From Streptosporangiales bacterium (GTDB lineage: Bacteria; Actinomycetota; Actinomycetes; Streptosporangiales; WHST01), in NCBI GenBank assembly GCA_009379955.1, contig WHST01000009.1, positions 23,392 through 87,391 of the forward strand: a stretch of DNA of 64,000 nt, written 5' to 3'. Under the pieces are notes generated by a model. That model saw only the letters and a list, made by a program, of their open reading frames with translations. It made no database searches and was not told the origin of the DNA. Both the position numbers and the translations under genes were made by a program. Positions 50,139 through 58,253 of the stretch are shown here, piece by piece. The stretch's first letter is position 1, and the number at the start of each line of letters is the position of its first letter.

Positions 50139-50780
50139 TCAGCCCGCGAGGACCGGTGACTCCGGGATGACCGGGGCGAGCCCGCGCGAGCGCTCCACCG
50201 CCGCCGGGTCGCCGCACGCCACGAGCCAGTTGCCGAGCAGCCGGTGGCCGTGCTGGGTGAGCGCGGACTCCGGGTGGAACTGGACACCCTCGAGCGGCAG
50301 GTCGCGGTGGCGCATGGCCATGACGACGCCGGACTTCGTCTCGCCGGTGACCTCGATCTCCGGCGGCAGCGTGTCGCGCTCGACGGCGAGCGAGTGGTAC
50401 CGCGTCGCGGTGAACGGAGTGGGGAGCCCGGCGAGCACACCCTGACCCTCGTGGTGCACGTCGCTCACCTTGCCGTGCAGCAGCTCGGGCGCGCGCCCGA
50501 CGGTGCCGCCGAACGCCACCCCGAGGGCCTGGTGCCCGAGGCAGACCCCGAGCAGCGGCTTGCCCGTCGCGGCGGCGTACTCGACCATGGCCACCGACAC
50601 CCCGGCGTCCTCCGGCGTGCCGGGCCCAGGCGAGACGAGGACGCCGTCGAAGTCGACGGACTCCTCCGGGGTCACCTCGTCGTTGCGCCGTACCTCGCAC
50701 TCGACGCCGAGCTGCTGGAGGTACTGGACGAGGTTGTAGACGAAGCTGTCGTAGTTGTCGACGACGAGTACACGGGCCAC
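50139..50780 (-). CDS. pabA: Aminodeoxychorismate/anthranilate synthase glutamine amidotransferase
   Basis: 213 aa class I glutaminase: supplies ammonia to PabB or TrpE for folate or tryptophan synthesis. Triad visible: nucleophile Cys in GVCLGHQALG, His and Glu in GVQFHPESALT. The opening VLVVDNYDSFVYNL is diagnostic of TrpG/PabA. This gene stands beside pknB in many actinobacteria and is usually called pabA/trpG2 there. GTG start at 50780. Convergent with pknB with a 12-base gap. Confidence 0.92.
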   Translation of the reverse strand: MARVLVVDNYDSFVYNLVQYLQQLGVECEVRRNDEVTPEESVDFDGVLVSPGPGTPEDAGVSVAMVEYAAATGKPLLGVCLGHQALGVAFGGTVGRAPELLHGKVSDVHHEGQGVLAGLPTPFTATRYHSLAVERDTLPPEIEVTGETKSGVVMAMRHRDLPLEGVQFHPESALTQHGHRLLGNWLVACGDPAAVERSRGLAPVIPESPVLAG

Positions 50781-50810
50781 GTCAGCATTCTGACACGCCG
50801 ACGGGTCGGG

Positions 50811-51539
50811 TCAGCGGCCGCTTTCGGCGAACTGCAGGTCGAGCGTGCCCCGGTAGCCGGGCACGGTCACCTCGGTCAGCCGCTCGACCTCGTACCCCAG
50901 GCCGTACGTCTTCACGTACTGCTTGTAGACCCGGATGCCCGGTTCGCGCTCGAGCGAGCCCGCGATCCGGTCCGTCGGCCCGACGGCCGTCACCGCGAAC
51001 GGTGGCGAGTAGACGCGCCCGTTCAGCAGCAGGGTGTTGCCGACACAGCGCACCGCGCTCGTCGAGATGAGGCGCTGGTCCATGACCTGGACGGCGGTCG
51101 CGCCACCGGCCCACATCGCGTTGACGACGGCCTGGACGTCCTGCTGGTGCACGACGAGATAGTCGGGCGGGATGTTGCCCTCGCCGATCTCGGTGCGCGG
51201 AGCGTCGTCGAGGGTGACCCGGACGCCCGTGCCCGTCGCCGGGCCGAGCCCCACCGTCCTGCCGAGCTCATCGGACCGCTCCTGCGCCCGTGCGGCGACC
51301 TTGTCGTTCCTGGCCCGTGCGCGGCTCGCTCGGTCGACCTCGCGCTGCATCCGCTCGACCTGCTGGTCGTAGGCGTCGACCTTGCGGTTCTCCTGGGAGA
51401 CCAGGCCGGACAGCTCCTCCTGCCGGCCGCCGTCCACGTCGGTGCGCGCGGAGTTGGAGCCGGTCGCGAACAGCAGACCGGCGATCGCGAGCGTGACCGG
51501 CACGGCGTGCCGCCACGCCGAGCGGCGTTGCGTCCCCAC
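50811..51539 (-). CDS. DUF881 family membrane-anchored protein
   Basis: 242 aa. One N-terminal helix (AVPVTLAIAGLLFATGS), a coiled-coil stretch (VDAYDQQVERMQREVDRASRARARNDKVAARAQ) and the DUF881 domain (GTGVRVTLDDAP, LVVHQQDVQAVVNAMWAGGA, NTLLLNGRVYSPPF). Conserved next to crgA in actinobacteria; function unknown but linked to the envelope. GTG at 51539 has GGGAGGT just upstream on its strand. Divergent from crgA. Confidence 0.9.
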   Translation of the reverse strand: MGTQRRSAWRHAVPVTLAIAGLLFATGSNSARTDVDGGRQEELSGLVSQENRKVDAYDQQVERMQREVDRASRARARNDKVAARAQERSDELGRTVGLGPATGTGVRVTLDDAPRTEIGEGNIPPDYLVVHQQDVQAVVNAMWAGGATAVQVMDQRLISTSAVRCVGNTLLLNGRVYSPPFAVTAVGPTDRIAGSLEREPGIRVYKQYVKTYGLGYEVERLTEVTVPGYRGTLDLQFAESGR

Positions 51540-51700
51540 GTGCACCTCCCGTCTGCGCGCGAACCGGATGCCGACCGCCACGGCGACCGGTTCCACTGCA
51601 GGCGCGGGGCCGAGTGGGCACGGCCCCCCGATGAACAGCTACGCTACCCACTACACCAGCCCAGGAGTAGCACCGGCATCCGGCCGAGGAGAATTCACGC

Positions 51701-51949
51701 ATGCCCAAGTCGCGCGCCCGTAAGAAGGCGGTCTACACCCCGCCACCGCGCTCGAAGGCGAAGGAGCCCAGCCCGGCCTGGCTGGTGCCCACGATGCTCG
51801 CGCTGTGGTTCATCGGCGTGGCATGGATCACCGTCTACTACGTCGCGGGTGAACGCATCCCCGGCATGCAGGACATCGGCCGGCTGAACCTCCTCGTCGG
51901 CTTCGGCCTGGTGATCGTCGGGTTCATCATGGCCACCCGCTGGCGCTAG
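51701..51949 (+). CDS. crgA: CrgA, cell division protein
   Basis: 82 aa two-helix membrane protein. It begins PKSRARKKAVYTPPP, then helix 1 (WLVPTMLALWFIGVAWITVYYV), a short loop with IPGMQDIGRLN and helix 2 (LLVGFGLVIVGFIMATRWR). CrgA coordinates septum formation, contacting FtsZ, FtsQ, FtsI and PBPs in mycobacteria and Streptomyces. A strong ribosome-binding site (GAGGAGAA) precedes the ATG. Confidence 0.96.
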   Translation: MPKSRARKKAVYTPPPRSKAKEPSPAWLVPTMLALWFIGVAWITVYYVAGERIPGMQDIGRLNLLVGFGLVIVGFIMATRWR

Positions 51950-52067
51950 AGCTCCTTGGTGCTCTAGGCCGGGGCTCGTCCCGGGTCGGCGCACCCGGGG
52001 GGTATCAGGGTCCGGCCAGGGTCGTACCCGATGGTCGTGCGCCTCCCTGTCCAGCAGTCTTGTGGTC

Positions 52068-52361
52068 ATGGAGACCACCACACAGACCACCTTCTCGAAC
52101 ACCGGTCACGACAACGGATCCGCCACCGGCGGCCGGTCCAGGATGGCGTTCCGCCGGTCCCGCGACCACAAGCTGCTCGGCGGTGTCTGCGGCGGCCTCG
52201 CCCAGACGCTGAACCTCGACGTCGCCCTGGTCCGCGTCCTCGCCGTCGTCCTCGCCGTCGTCACGAACGGCATCGGCGCGCTCGCGTACCTGGCCGCCTG
52301 GCTGATCATCCCGGAGGAGGGCAGCGACACCACGCCGCTCGCCGGCTGGCTGCGCCGCTGA
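52068..52361 (+). CDS. PspC domain small membrane protein
   Basis: 97 aa. After a polar N-terminus it has the PspC pattern FRRSRDHKLLGGVCGGLAQTLNLDVALVRVLAVVLAVVTNGIGALAYLAAWLIIPEE, with one long or two short helices. Such proteins respond to envelope stress or bind sensor kinases; exact role unknown. The start is unclear: ATG 52068 is used, GTG 52062 would add two residues; no ribosome-binding site is evident. Confidence 0.85.
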   Translation: METTTQTTFSNTGHDNGSATGGRSRMAFRRSRDHKLLGGVCGGLAQTLNLDVALVRVLAVVLAVVTNGIGALAYLAAWLIIPEEGSDTTPLAGWLRR

Positions 52362-52653
52362 CCTCCATGCACTGAGCTACGTCGCCGAGCCGCTGTCCCG
52401 GCTCACGCACCGGTCCCCCACCAGGGCCGGGACGGCACACCCGGCGACGTGGGCCGTGTCGCCGCGGCGGTACCCACACCCGTCAGCGGCGGCGCGGCCC
52501 GGTGAACCACTCCGGGGGGAGTGGCCGGTCGACGGGGCAGGAGACCGGGGGACAGGCACGATGGCAGGGCTCGGGGCCTGCCATCGTGCCTCTTCACGTC
52601 CCGCTCCTGACAATTCTGTTGCGGCCGGGCTTCCGGAGAGCGACGCTCGTCCC
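52362..52653 (+). ncRNA. Candidate structured RNA leader or small RNA (four hairpins)
   Basis: The 292 bases between the PspC gene and the acetyltransferase contain no protein-coding frame that can be supported, but four strong hairpins on the plus strand. They are GAGCCG/CGGCTC (52387-52404), GGCGAC/GTCGCC (52443-52463), CCACTCC-GGGG-GGAGTGG (52507-52524), and a 15-bp perfect stem (52554-52591). No known riboswitch class was recognised with confidence. It could be a regulated leader for the downstream gene or an independent RNA. Confidence 0.4.
52554..52591. terminator. 15-bp perfect stem-loop
   Basis: AGGCACGATGGCAGG (52554-52568), 8-base loop, CCTGCCATCGTGCCT (52577-52591), followed by CTTCACG. 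This is the strongest intrinsic-terminator-like structure in the window. It ends 62 bases before the acetyltransferase start, so it may end the preceding transcript or act as an attenuator. Confidence 0.65.
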
Positions 52654-53682
52654 GTGACCCCGCTTCCCCTTCCTCCGCTGCCCGCCGGGTTGCCCGCCTC
52701 CTGGGCGGCGCGGCGGCCGACCGCCGACGACATCCCGGCCGTCCATGCGCTCTGCGCCGCCAACGACGAGGCCGTGCTCGGCTTCACCGACGTCAGCCTC
52801 GTCGACATCGAGGCCGACCTGACCGCGCCGAACGCCGACCTCACCCGTAACCAGGCGGTCGTCGTGGACGAGGACGCCGACTCCCGGCTCGTCCTCTGGG
52901 CGTGGATCGAGGACCACTCGGCCGGCCGCACGATGGTCGACCTGTACCTCGATCGCATGCTCGACGACGCCACCAGCGACGCGCTCGCGGCCTGGGGCTG
53001 GGCCTTCGTCGCCGCCCGGGCCGAGGAGATCGCCGCTACACGTGGCGTCGACGTGACCACGCTCAACGCGGGCACCAACGACGGCGACACGGCCGCGGAA
53101 CGGTGGGTGAGCCGCGAGGGCTTCGCACGGGCCCGCACCTTCTGGCGGATGGGCCGAGCCGTCGGACCCGACGACGCGTTCCCCGATCCGGGGCCCGGTG
53201 TCGTCGTCCGCCCCTTCGCCGTCGAGGGCGACGCGCACAAGAGGGACCGCCGGCTCGCGTACGAGATCCACGAGGAGTCGTTCAGCGAGCACTGGAACTT
53301 CCATGCCGCGTCGTATGACGCCTGGTGGACCCGGTGGCAGTCGTCGGCCGGTCTGGACTTCGACCTGTGGCGGATCGCCGAGGTCGACGGCGTACCCGCC
53401 GGCCTGCTGATCGCCACCACGCAGATGGCGGACGAAGGCGCGCTCTTCGTCGACACGCTCGGCACGCTGTCGACGGCACGGAGGAGGGGCGTGGGCAACG
53501 CGCTGCTGCACACCTCGTTCGCGGACGCGCGGCGGCGCGGGCTCACGCACGTGCGCCTCAACGTCGACAGCCTCAACCAGACCGGCGCGACGTCCCTCTA
53601 CGAGGCGGTCGGGATGCGGGTGGAGTTCGCGATCCACGGGTGGCAGCGCGAGATCGCGGCGAGGGTGCCGGCGGCGGGCTGA
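52654..53682 (+). CDS. Tandem-GNAT acetyltransferase (mycothiol-synthase-like)
   Basis: 342 aa with two GNAT domains. Domain 1 (about residues 10-170) is degenerate (RPTADDIPAVHALCAAND opening). Domain 2 (about 185-335) has VDTLGTLSTARRRGVGNALLHTSF with the acyl-CoA loop RRRGVG and the LNVDSLNQTGATSLYEAVGMRVE closing motif, which is the same as in MshD-like proteins. MshD proper lies elsewhere in most genomes, so a related small-molecule acetyltransferase is equally likely. GTG at 52654 was chosen at the start of homology; ribosome-binding site weak (CGGAGAG, 13 bases away). Confidence 0.8.
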   Translation: MTPLPLPPLPAGLPASWAARRPTADDIPAVHALCAANDEAVLGFTDVSLVDIEADLTAPNADLTRNQAVVVDEDADSRLVLWAWIEDHSAGRTMVDLYLDRMLDDATSDALAAWGWAFVAARAEEIAATRGVDVTTLNAGTNDGDTAAERWVSREGFARARTFWRMGRAVGPDDAFPDPGPGVVVRPFAVEGDAHKRDRRLAYEIHEESFSEHWNFHAASYDAWWTRWQSSAGLDFDLWRIAEVDGVPAGLLIATTQMADEGALFVDTLGTLSTARRRGVGNALLHTSFADARRRGLTHVRLNVDSLNQTGATSLYEAVGMRVEFAIHGWQREIAARVPAAG

Positions 53683-53745
53683 CCGCACGGCCTGCCGGGG
53701 CTCGTGCCGCGACGCGACACGAGCCCTGCCCGGTGGTCGGCCGGG

Positions 53746-54354
53746 CTACGTGCCGTCGGCGCGGTGCTTGCCCTCGGCGTCGTCCGGCTCGGTGTTGGGC
53801 ATCGCGGGCTGGCCGGGGTCGGACTCGCCCGCATCGGCGCCGGCGGTCGACCCGTACCGCGTGGCCGTGCCGTTGCTGCCGTGCTCCCCGCGACCGAAGT
53901 CGTCGGCGGGCAGCGAGTAGTAGTCGAACCCGTTGGCGTTGCGCCGGGTCCACACCGCCGCCGCGACACCGCCGGCGACGACCACGCCCAGGATGACGAG
54001 CAGCGTCTTGCGCCCGCGGCGCTTCTTCTTCGGCGGGGGCGGCACATCCAGGCCACGCAACGCGAGGACCGCCCGGGTGCTCCGGGACCTGGCCTCCTCG
54101 AGCGTGGGACCGGCGGCGTCGGCTGCCTGGTTGATCGCACTCTGGACGCGTGGGACGACCTCGGTGTTCACGGTGTCGACCGCGGACTCCAGCCGCGGCG
54201 CGGCCCAGTCACGTGCGTCGCCCGCCTTGTCCAAGGCAAGGTCCTTCGCAGAGTCGAGCCGTGGTGAGGCCCACGAGGAAGCGTTCTTCGCTCCCTTGGC
54301 CGCCACCTTCTTCGCCTTCTCGCCTGCGCCCTTGGATTTCCCCTTCAGGGCCAC
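53746..54354 (-). CDS. DUF5324-like single-pass membrane protein
   Basis: 202 aa. A Lys/Ala-rich N-terminus with amphipathic repeats (ASSWASPRLDSAKDLALDKAGDARDWAAPRLESAVDTV) leads to a basic patch (PPPPKKKRRGRK), one helix (TLLVILGVVVAGGVAAAVW) and a polar tail. The repeated W-A-(S/A)-PRL-(D/E)-SA motif resembles DUF5324 proteins found between crgA and ppiA in actinomycetes. Function unknown. GTG start at 54354. Confidence 0.75.
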   Translation of the reverse strand: MALKGKSKGAGEKAKKVAAKGAKNASSWASPRLDSAKDLALDKAGDARDWAAPRLESAVDTVNTEVVPRVQSAINQAADAAGPTLEEARSRSTRAVLALRGLDVPPPPKKKRRGRKTLLVILGVVVAGGVAAAVWTRRNANGFDYYSLPADDFGRGEHGSNGTATRYGSTAGADAGESDPGQPAMPNTEPDDAEGKHRADGT

Positions 54355-54496
54355 CGGGAACCCCTCCCCTGACTAAGTGATCGTTCTTCGGCCTGGCTCC
54401 TCCCCTACCCCGAAGAACCCTCCTCATGTCAGGTCCCCCGGTGCCATGCGAGGATGCAGGCGTAACCGAATCCTTTCACGAACCCCGGAGGGCCGC

Positions 54497-55024
54497 GTGT
54501 CCGACGCGCTCTACGCCATCCTGCACACCAGCAAGGGCGAGATCGAGCTGCAGTTGTTCCCCGACCGTGCACCCAAGACCGTGCGCAACTTCGTAGAGTT
54601 GGCCGAGGGTAGCAGGGAGTGGAACGACCCGACCACGGGTGAGAAGTCCACGGAGCCGCTGTACAACGGCACCGTCTTCCACCGCGTGATCGACGGTTTC
54701 ATGATCCAGGGCGGCGACCCTCTCGGCGATGGCACCGGCGGTCCCGGGTACGAGTTCGGCGACGAGTTCCACCCCGACCTGAACTTCGACCGCAAGTACC
54801 TCCTCGCCATGGCCAACGCAGGCCCGGGCACCAACGGCTCGCAGTTCTTCATCACCACCGGATCGCCGCTGCCGCACCTCAACCGCCGGCACACGATCTT
54901 CGGCGAGGTGACCGGCGGGTCCGACGTCGTCGACACCATCGGTACGGTGCCGACGGGTCGCATGGACCGGCCCGTCGACGCCGTGGTCGTCGAGCGCGTC
55001 GCGGTCGAACGCCGCGAGGCCTGA
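54497..55024 (+). CDS. ppiA: Cyclophilin-type peptidyl-prolyl cis-trans isomerase
   Basis: 175 aa. Catalyses proline isomerisation in protein folding. Cyclophilin core: FHRVIDGFMIQGGDP (catalytic Arg), LLAMANAGPGTNGSQFFITT, and HTIFGEVTGGSDVV. No signal peptide, so cytoplasmic. GTG start at 54497 is preceded by CCGGAGGG. Followed after 26 bases by the rhomboid gene. Confidence 0.94.
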   Translation: MSDALYAILHTSKGEIELQLFPDRAPKTVRNFVELAEGSREWNDPTTGEKSTEPLYNGTVFHRVIDGFMIQGGDPLGDGTGGPGYEFGDEFHPDLNFDRKYLLAMANAGPGTNGSQFFITTGSPLPHLNRRHTIFGEVTGGSDVVDTIGTVPTGRMDRPVDAVVVERVAVERREA

Positions 55025-55050
55025 CCTTTTCCGCAGACGAGGCACGGCAG

Positions 55051-55881
55051 ATGAGCGCAGGACCGCCGGACCAGTCGCCGCAGGCGACCGTGCCGACCTG
55101 CTACCGGCACACCGACCGCGAGACCTACCTGCGGTGCTCGCGGTGCGACCGGCCGATCTGCCCCGACTGCATGCGGGACGCACCCGTCGGGCACCAGTGC
55201 CCCGAGTGCGTCCGGGAGGGCACCCGGCAGACCCGGCAGCCGCGCACCGTCTTCGGCGGGCTCAGCGTCACGGGCCGCACCTGGGTGACCTGGACCTTCC
55301 TCGGCATCAACGTCCTGGTCTTCCTCGGCACGTACCTCGAGCCGTACCTCGCCGGTCGCCTACTGGTCTGGGGGGTCGGCATCGCCGAGGGCCAGTGGTA
55401 CCGGCTGCTCACCGGCGCGTTCCTGCACACGGCGTGGTGGCACATCATGGTGAACATGTACGCCCTGTTCATCGTGGGGCCGCATCTCGAGCGCATGCTC
55501 GGGCACTGGCGCTTCGCCACGCTGTACCTCGTCTCCGCCCTGTGCGGGTCCGCGCTCTCGGTCGCGGTCACCGGCCTCGCCACCCAGTCGCTCGGCGCCT
55601 CCGGTGCGGTCTACGGGCTGTTCGGCGCGACCTTCGTGGTGTTCCGCCGGCTCCGGCTCGACACGCGCTGGATCCTCAGCACGATCGCGATCAACCTGGT
55701 CGTGACGTTCCTCTTCTCCAGCTTCATCGACTGGAAGGGGCACGTCGGCGGCCTGGTGGCGGGTGTCCTCGTCGCGCTGGCGTTCGCGTACGCCCCACAG
55801 GCCCGGCGGCTGGTCGTCCAGATCGGGGCGTCCGTGGCACTCGTGGCCGTCGCACTGCTCGGCGTGGCACTGCGTCTGTAG
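55051..55881 (+). CDS. Rhomboid family intramembrane serine protease with N-terminal zinc finger
   Basis: 276 aa. An N-terminal B-box-like zinc-binding segment (CYRHTDRETYLRCSRCDRPICPDCMRDAPVGHQCPEC; ligands C, H, C, C, C, C, H, C, C) is followed by six or seven helices. The catalytic Ser lies in GASGAVYGLFG and the His in GHVGGLVAG; the HTAWWHIMVNM motif of helix 2 is kept. It cleaves transmembrane substrates; target unknown. Conserved neighbour of ppiA in actinomycetes. Confidence 0.93.
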   Translation: MSAGPPDQSPQATVPTCYRHTDRETYLRCSRCDRPICPDCMRDAPVGHQCPECVREGTRQTRQPRTVFGGLSVTGRTWVTWTFLGINVLVFLGTYLEPYLAGRLLVWGVGIAEGQWYRLLTGAFLHTAWWHIMVNMYALFIVGPHLERMLGHWRFATLYLVSALCGSALSVAVTGLATQSLGASGAVYGLFGATFVVFRRLRLDTRWILSTIAINLVVTFLFSSFIDWKGHVGGLVAGVLVALAFAYAPQARRLVVQIGASVALVAVALLGVALRL

Positions 55882-55940
55882 CGTCCCGTACCCCGCTCTC
55901 CGGAGCCGCCGAATCACAGCCGTGTAACTCGTACCCAGGC

Positions 55941-56157
55941 TGTGGGCAACCCTGTGGACAACCCCTGCCCGGCGTCCCGTGCCCGGGCACCCAGGGACGT
56001 TGGTCCTGCCGCCGGTGGACACCGCCCGCGGATCGGCCGAACCCGCGCCGTACCTCGGTGGTCACGGCCTTCGCCGTACACAGTGTGGACAACCCCTGTG
56101 GACCGAATTACACGGGTGTAAGTCGATCCCCAGACCTGTGCATAACGCTGTGGACGA
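55941..56157. other. Cluster of six DnaA-box-like 9-mers with a 14-bp palindrome
   Basis: In the 288-base gap after the rhomboid gene, 9-mers matching the actinobacterial DnaA box (TTGTCCACA, here as its complement TGTGGACAA) lie all in one orientation. They are TGTGGGCAA 55941-55949, TGTGGACAA 55953-55961, TGTGGACAA 56084-56092, TGTGGACCG 56097-56105, TGTGCATAA 56137-56145 and TGTGGACGA 56149-56157. Two are perfect, the rest have one or two changes. A palindrome TTACAC-GG-GTGTAA sits at 56108-56121. No dnaA or dnaN is in view, so this is more likely a secondary DnaA-binding locus than oriC itself. Confidence 0.7.
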
Positions 56158-56169
56158 GACCGCGCGCGG

Positions 56170-57129
56170 TCAGAACACGCCGGCGTAGCTGAGCATGACC
56201 GCGCCCGCCGGTGCCAGGAACAGGCCGCCCACGGCGGCGATCCTGGCGATCGACTGTCGGTGTCGTAGCACGAGGTGGTACGCCACGACGAGGCCCGGCA
56301 CCAGCACGATCTGGAACGGGAGCACCTGGCGCGGGATCGCTCCCGACACGGTCAGCACGAGCGACCACGACGCCGCGGCGACCCAGGCCGCCAGGCCGAT
56401 CCGGTACGTCAGCCGGCGGCCGTACCGCACCGCGATCGTCCGGTACCCGCTGGCGAGGTCGGCGGGCCGGTCCGCCAGGGTCGTGGGCACGTACAGCGCG
56501 ACGCCCACGAGGAAGCCCTGCACCGCCATCACCCAGGGGAACCCCGCCGGCGACTGCACGGCGGTCCAGCCCGCCCACGGTCCGAGCACGCCGATGGCGA
56601 GGGCGTTGACGACGACGTCCGCGCCGGGACGCGCCTTCAGCCTGATCGGCGGCACGCTGTACGCCCAGCCGAGGCCGAGCACGAGCAGCGTGCCGGCGGC
56701 GAACGCCGGCCCGACCAGCACGGCGGTCAGCAACGCCGCGGCGGCGGACAGGTACGCCACCCGCAGGGTGGTCGCCACCGAGAGCCGGCCGGTGACGAGC
56801 GGCGACCGGACCTTGCGCGGGTTCCGACGGTCGCCGTCGAGGTCGTGCACGTCGTTGACCGCGAGGACGGCGAGCCAGACCAGCGGACCGACGACCACCG
56901 CCCCGGCGAGCATGCGGGGCAGCTCGGCCGCCGTGGGCAGCAGCCGGTGCGTCGCGAACACGAAGCCGACACCGTACGGCAGGCCGGACACGCCCCAGAA
57001 CCACGGCCGCGCCAGACGGCACAGGTCGACGAGGACCCCGGCACGCCGGCGTTCGCGGCGGACGGGACCGGAGATCGGGTCGGTCGGCGACCCCTGCCGG
57101 GGCGCCGGGCGGGTCTGCTGGAGCGTCAT
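56170..57129 (-). CDS. UbiA family prenyltransferase
   Basis: 319 aa with about nine predicted helices. First Asp-rich motif NDVHDLDGDRRNPRKV (NDxxDxxxD) near residues 93-108 and second DRPADLASGYRTIAVRYG near 215-232; both bind the prenyl diphosphate through magnesium. Members attach isoprenoid chains to aromatic or other acceptors (menaquinone, heme O, chlorophyll or natural products). Which acceptor applies is not visible and no pathway genes are adjacent. ATG at 57129. Confidence 0.87.
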   Translation of the reverse strand: MTLQQTRPAPRQGSPTDPISGPVRRERRRAGVLVDLCRLARPWFWGVSGLPYGVGFVFATHRLLPTAAELPRMLAGAVVVGPLVWLAVLAVNDVHDLDGDRRNPRKVRSPLVTGRLSVATTLRVAYLSAAAALLTAVLVGPAFAAGTLLVLGLGWAYSVPPIRLKARPGADVVVNALAIGVLGPWAGWTAVQSPAGFPWVMAVQGFLVGVALYVPTTLADRPADLASGYRTIAVRYGRRLTYRIGLAAWVAAASWSLVLTVSGAIPRQVLPFQIVLVPGLVVAYHLVLRHRQSIARIAAVGGLFLAPAGAVMLSYAGVF

Positions 57130-57195
57130 GCCCCCAGCCTGGCCGCGCCGGCGCGACCTGACATCCGTCCTGCGACGTAGCCGGGTGACGTACGC

Positions 57196-57612
57196 TCAGC
57201 CGTTCGGCCGACGTCGCACCCGTCCCACCAGCAGCTCACGTGCCGCGATCACGGTGAGGACGACGAGGCAGCAGGAGTCGAACCACAAGGTCAGCGGCGA
57301 GACGTCGGGCACCAGGGACCCCGTGGGGCGGCTGAGCAGGAACCCCGTGGCCTTGGTGAAGATCGCGGCCAGTGCCGTCGGCACCCGCATCGGGCGGACG
57401 AACGCCGCGCAGCACAGCAACCCGCCGAGGGCCAACTGGGGTGCACCGCGGTGCCGCAGCAGGGTCTCGACGTCCGGCTGGAGCTCACCGAGCCCGTATG
57501 CGCCGCTGATCGTCGACGGGTCGACGAGACCGAGTGCCGGGTACATGGTCCCCACACCGACGACGACGAGTACCGCTGCCGTCACCTTGTCTCCGCGTGT
57601 CCAGCTGCTCAT
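57196..57612 (-). CDS. Small four-helix membrane protein divergent from marR
   Basis: 138 aa with four predicted helices: VTAAVLVVVGVGTMYPALGL, PQLALGGLLCCAAFV, VPTALAAIFTKATGFLLS and CCLVVLTVIAARELL. Not recognised. Its start is 10 bases from the palindromic MarR operator, so MarR very likely represses it. ATG at 57612; the longer frame crosses the operator and is rejected. Confidence 0.7.
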   Translation of the reverse strand: MSSWTRGDKVTAAVLVVVGVGTMYPALGLVDPSTISGAYGLGELQPDVETLLRHRGAPQLALGGLLCCAAFVRPMRVPTALAAIFTKATGFLLSRPTGSLVPDVSPLTLWFDSCCLVVLTVIAARELLVGRVRRRPNG

Positions 57613-57621
57613 CCGGCTCCA

Positions 57622-57642
57622 ATCGTCAGCACGACTGACGAT
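57622..57642. promoter_or_regulatory. MarR operator (8-bp arms)
   Basis: ATCGTCAG, CACGA, CTGACGAT: a perfect inverted repeat with a 5-base spacer, between the divergent marR and membrane-protein genes. Size and position are typical for a MarR dimer site controlling both promoters. Confidence 0.7.
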
Positions 57643-57654
57643 CAGGCTAGGTGA

Positions 57655-57683
57655 TGGACTCCGCCACGGCAAGCCCGTACATT
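57655..57683 (+). promoter_or_regulatory. Predicted marR promoter with leaderless start
   Basis: TGGACT (57655-57660), 17 bases, TACATT (57678-57683), then six bases to the ATG at 57690. No ribosome-binding site precedes that ATG, which supports leaderless translation and the choice of this start over GTG 57651. Confidence 0.5.
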
Positions 57684-57689
57684 CCAGGC

Positions 57690-58151
57690 ATGACCCACTC
57701 GCCCGCCTCCGCCGCGGACCGGATCACGTCGGCCACGGGCTTCCTGCTGTTCCGGGTCGGCGACGCGGCGCGTGCCGTGATCGAGCGGACCCTGGAGCCG
57801 TGGGGGATGCGGGGCAAGGACCTGCGTGCCCTCGCCTTCGTCTGCGACGAGATCGTCTCGCAACAGGACCTGTGCCGACTCACCGGCATGGACAGGACGA
57901 CCATGGTGGCGGTGGTCGACGGCCTCGAACGCCTGGGCTACGCGCAGCGGAACCGCAGTCCGGTGGATCGACGCAAGCACGTCATCTCGCCGACGCCGCT
58001 CGGCCGCACCGCCCATCACGACGCCATGACCGCGCTCCTTCGCGCCGAGACCGCCTTCCTCGCACCCCTCGACGAGACCGAGCGCGACGTCCTCAACGGA
58101 GCGCTGCTGAAGCTCTATGCCGCCCACGATCCGACCTGCGCTCCCCGCTGA
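57690..58151 (+). CDS. MarR family transcriptional regulator
   Basis: 153 aa. Winged helix-turn-helix: EIVSQQDLCRLTGMDRTTMVAVVDGLERLGYAQRNRSPVDRRKHVISPTPLGR, with the wing Asp-Arg-Arg motif (DRRKH) intact. N- and C-terminal helices form the dimer interface. Autoregulation and repression of the divergent membrane protein are inferred from the shared operator. An upstream GTG at 57651 is in frame but lies inside the predicted promoter. Confidence 0.87.
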   Translation: MTHSPASAADRITSATGFLLFRVGDAARAVIERTLEPWGMRGKDLRALAFVCDEIVSQQDLCRLTGMDRTTMVAVVDGLERLGYAQRNRSPVDRRKHVISPTPLGRTAHHDAMTALLRAETAFLAPLDETERDVLNGALLKLYAAHDPTCAPR

Positions 58152-58154
58152 CGC

Positions 58155-58253
58155 TATGATCATCTCGGTCTCACCGAGGCATGGCCCGGCGCTCGTTCCA
58201 CGCACCGGGTGAACGGGGAACTTCACGGATCCCGACGCAGTGGTCCCGTGAAG
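58155..58253 (+). promoter_or_regulatory. Promoter region of the second peptide importer operon
   Basis: TATGAT (58155-58160) is an excellent -10 hexamer. Then come a small hairpin CTCGGT-CTC-ACCGAG and, further down, an inverted repeat CTTCACGG (58221-58228) with CCGTGAAG (58246-58253), 8-base arms and a 17-base spacer. The repeat may bind a regulator. No -35 assigned. Confidence 0.45.

Noticed and set aside
52440..52560. ydaO-type c-di-AMP riboswitch, suggested by CCGTCAGC and GGTGAA segments
   Set aside because: The two segments occur in the opposite order from the known consensus and the flanking conserved bases are missing.
55882..56169. The region as the chromosomal oriC itself
   Set aside because: dnaA and dnaN are not adjacent, there is no evident AT-rich unwinding element, and the boxes are all in one orientation.
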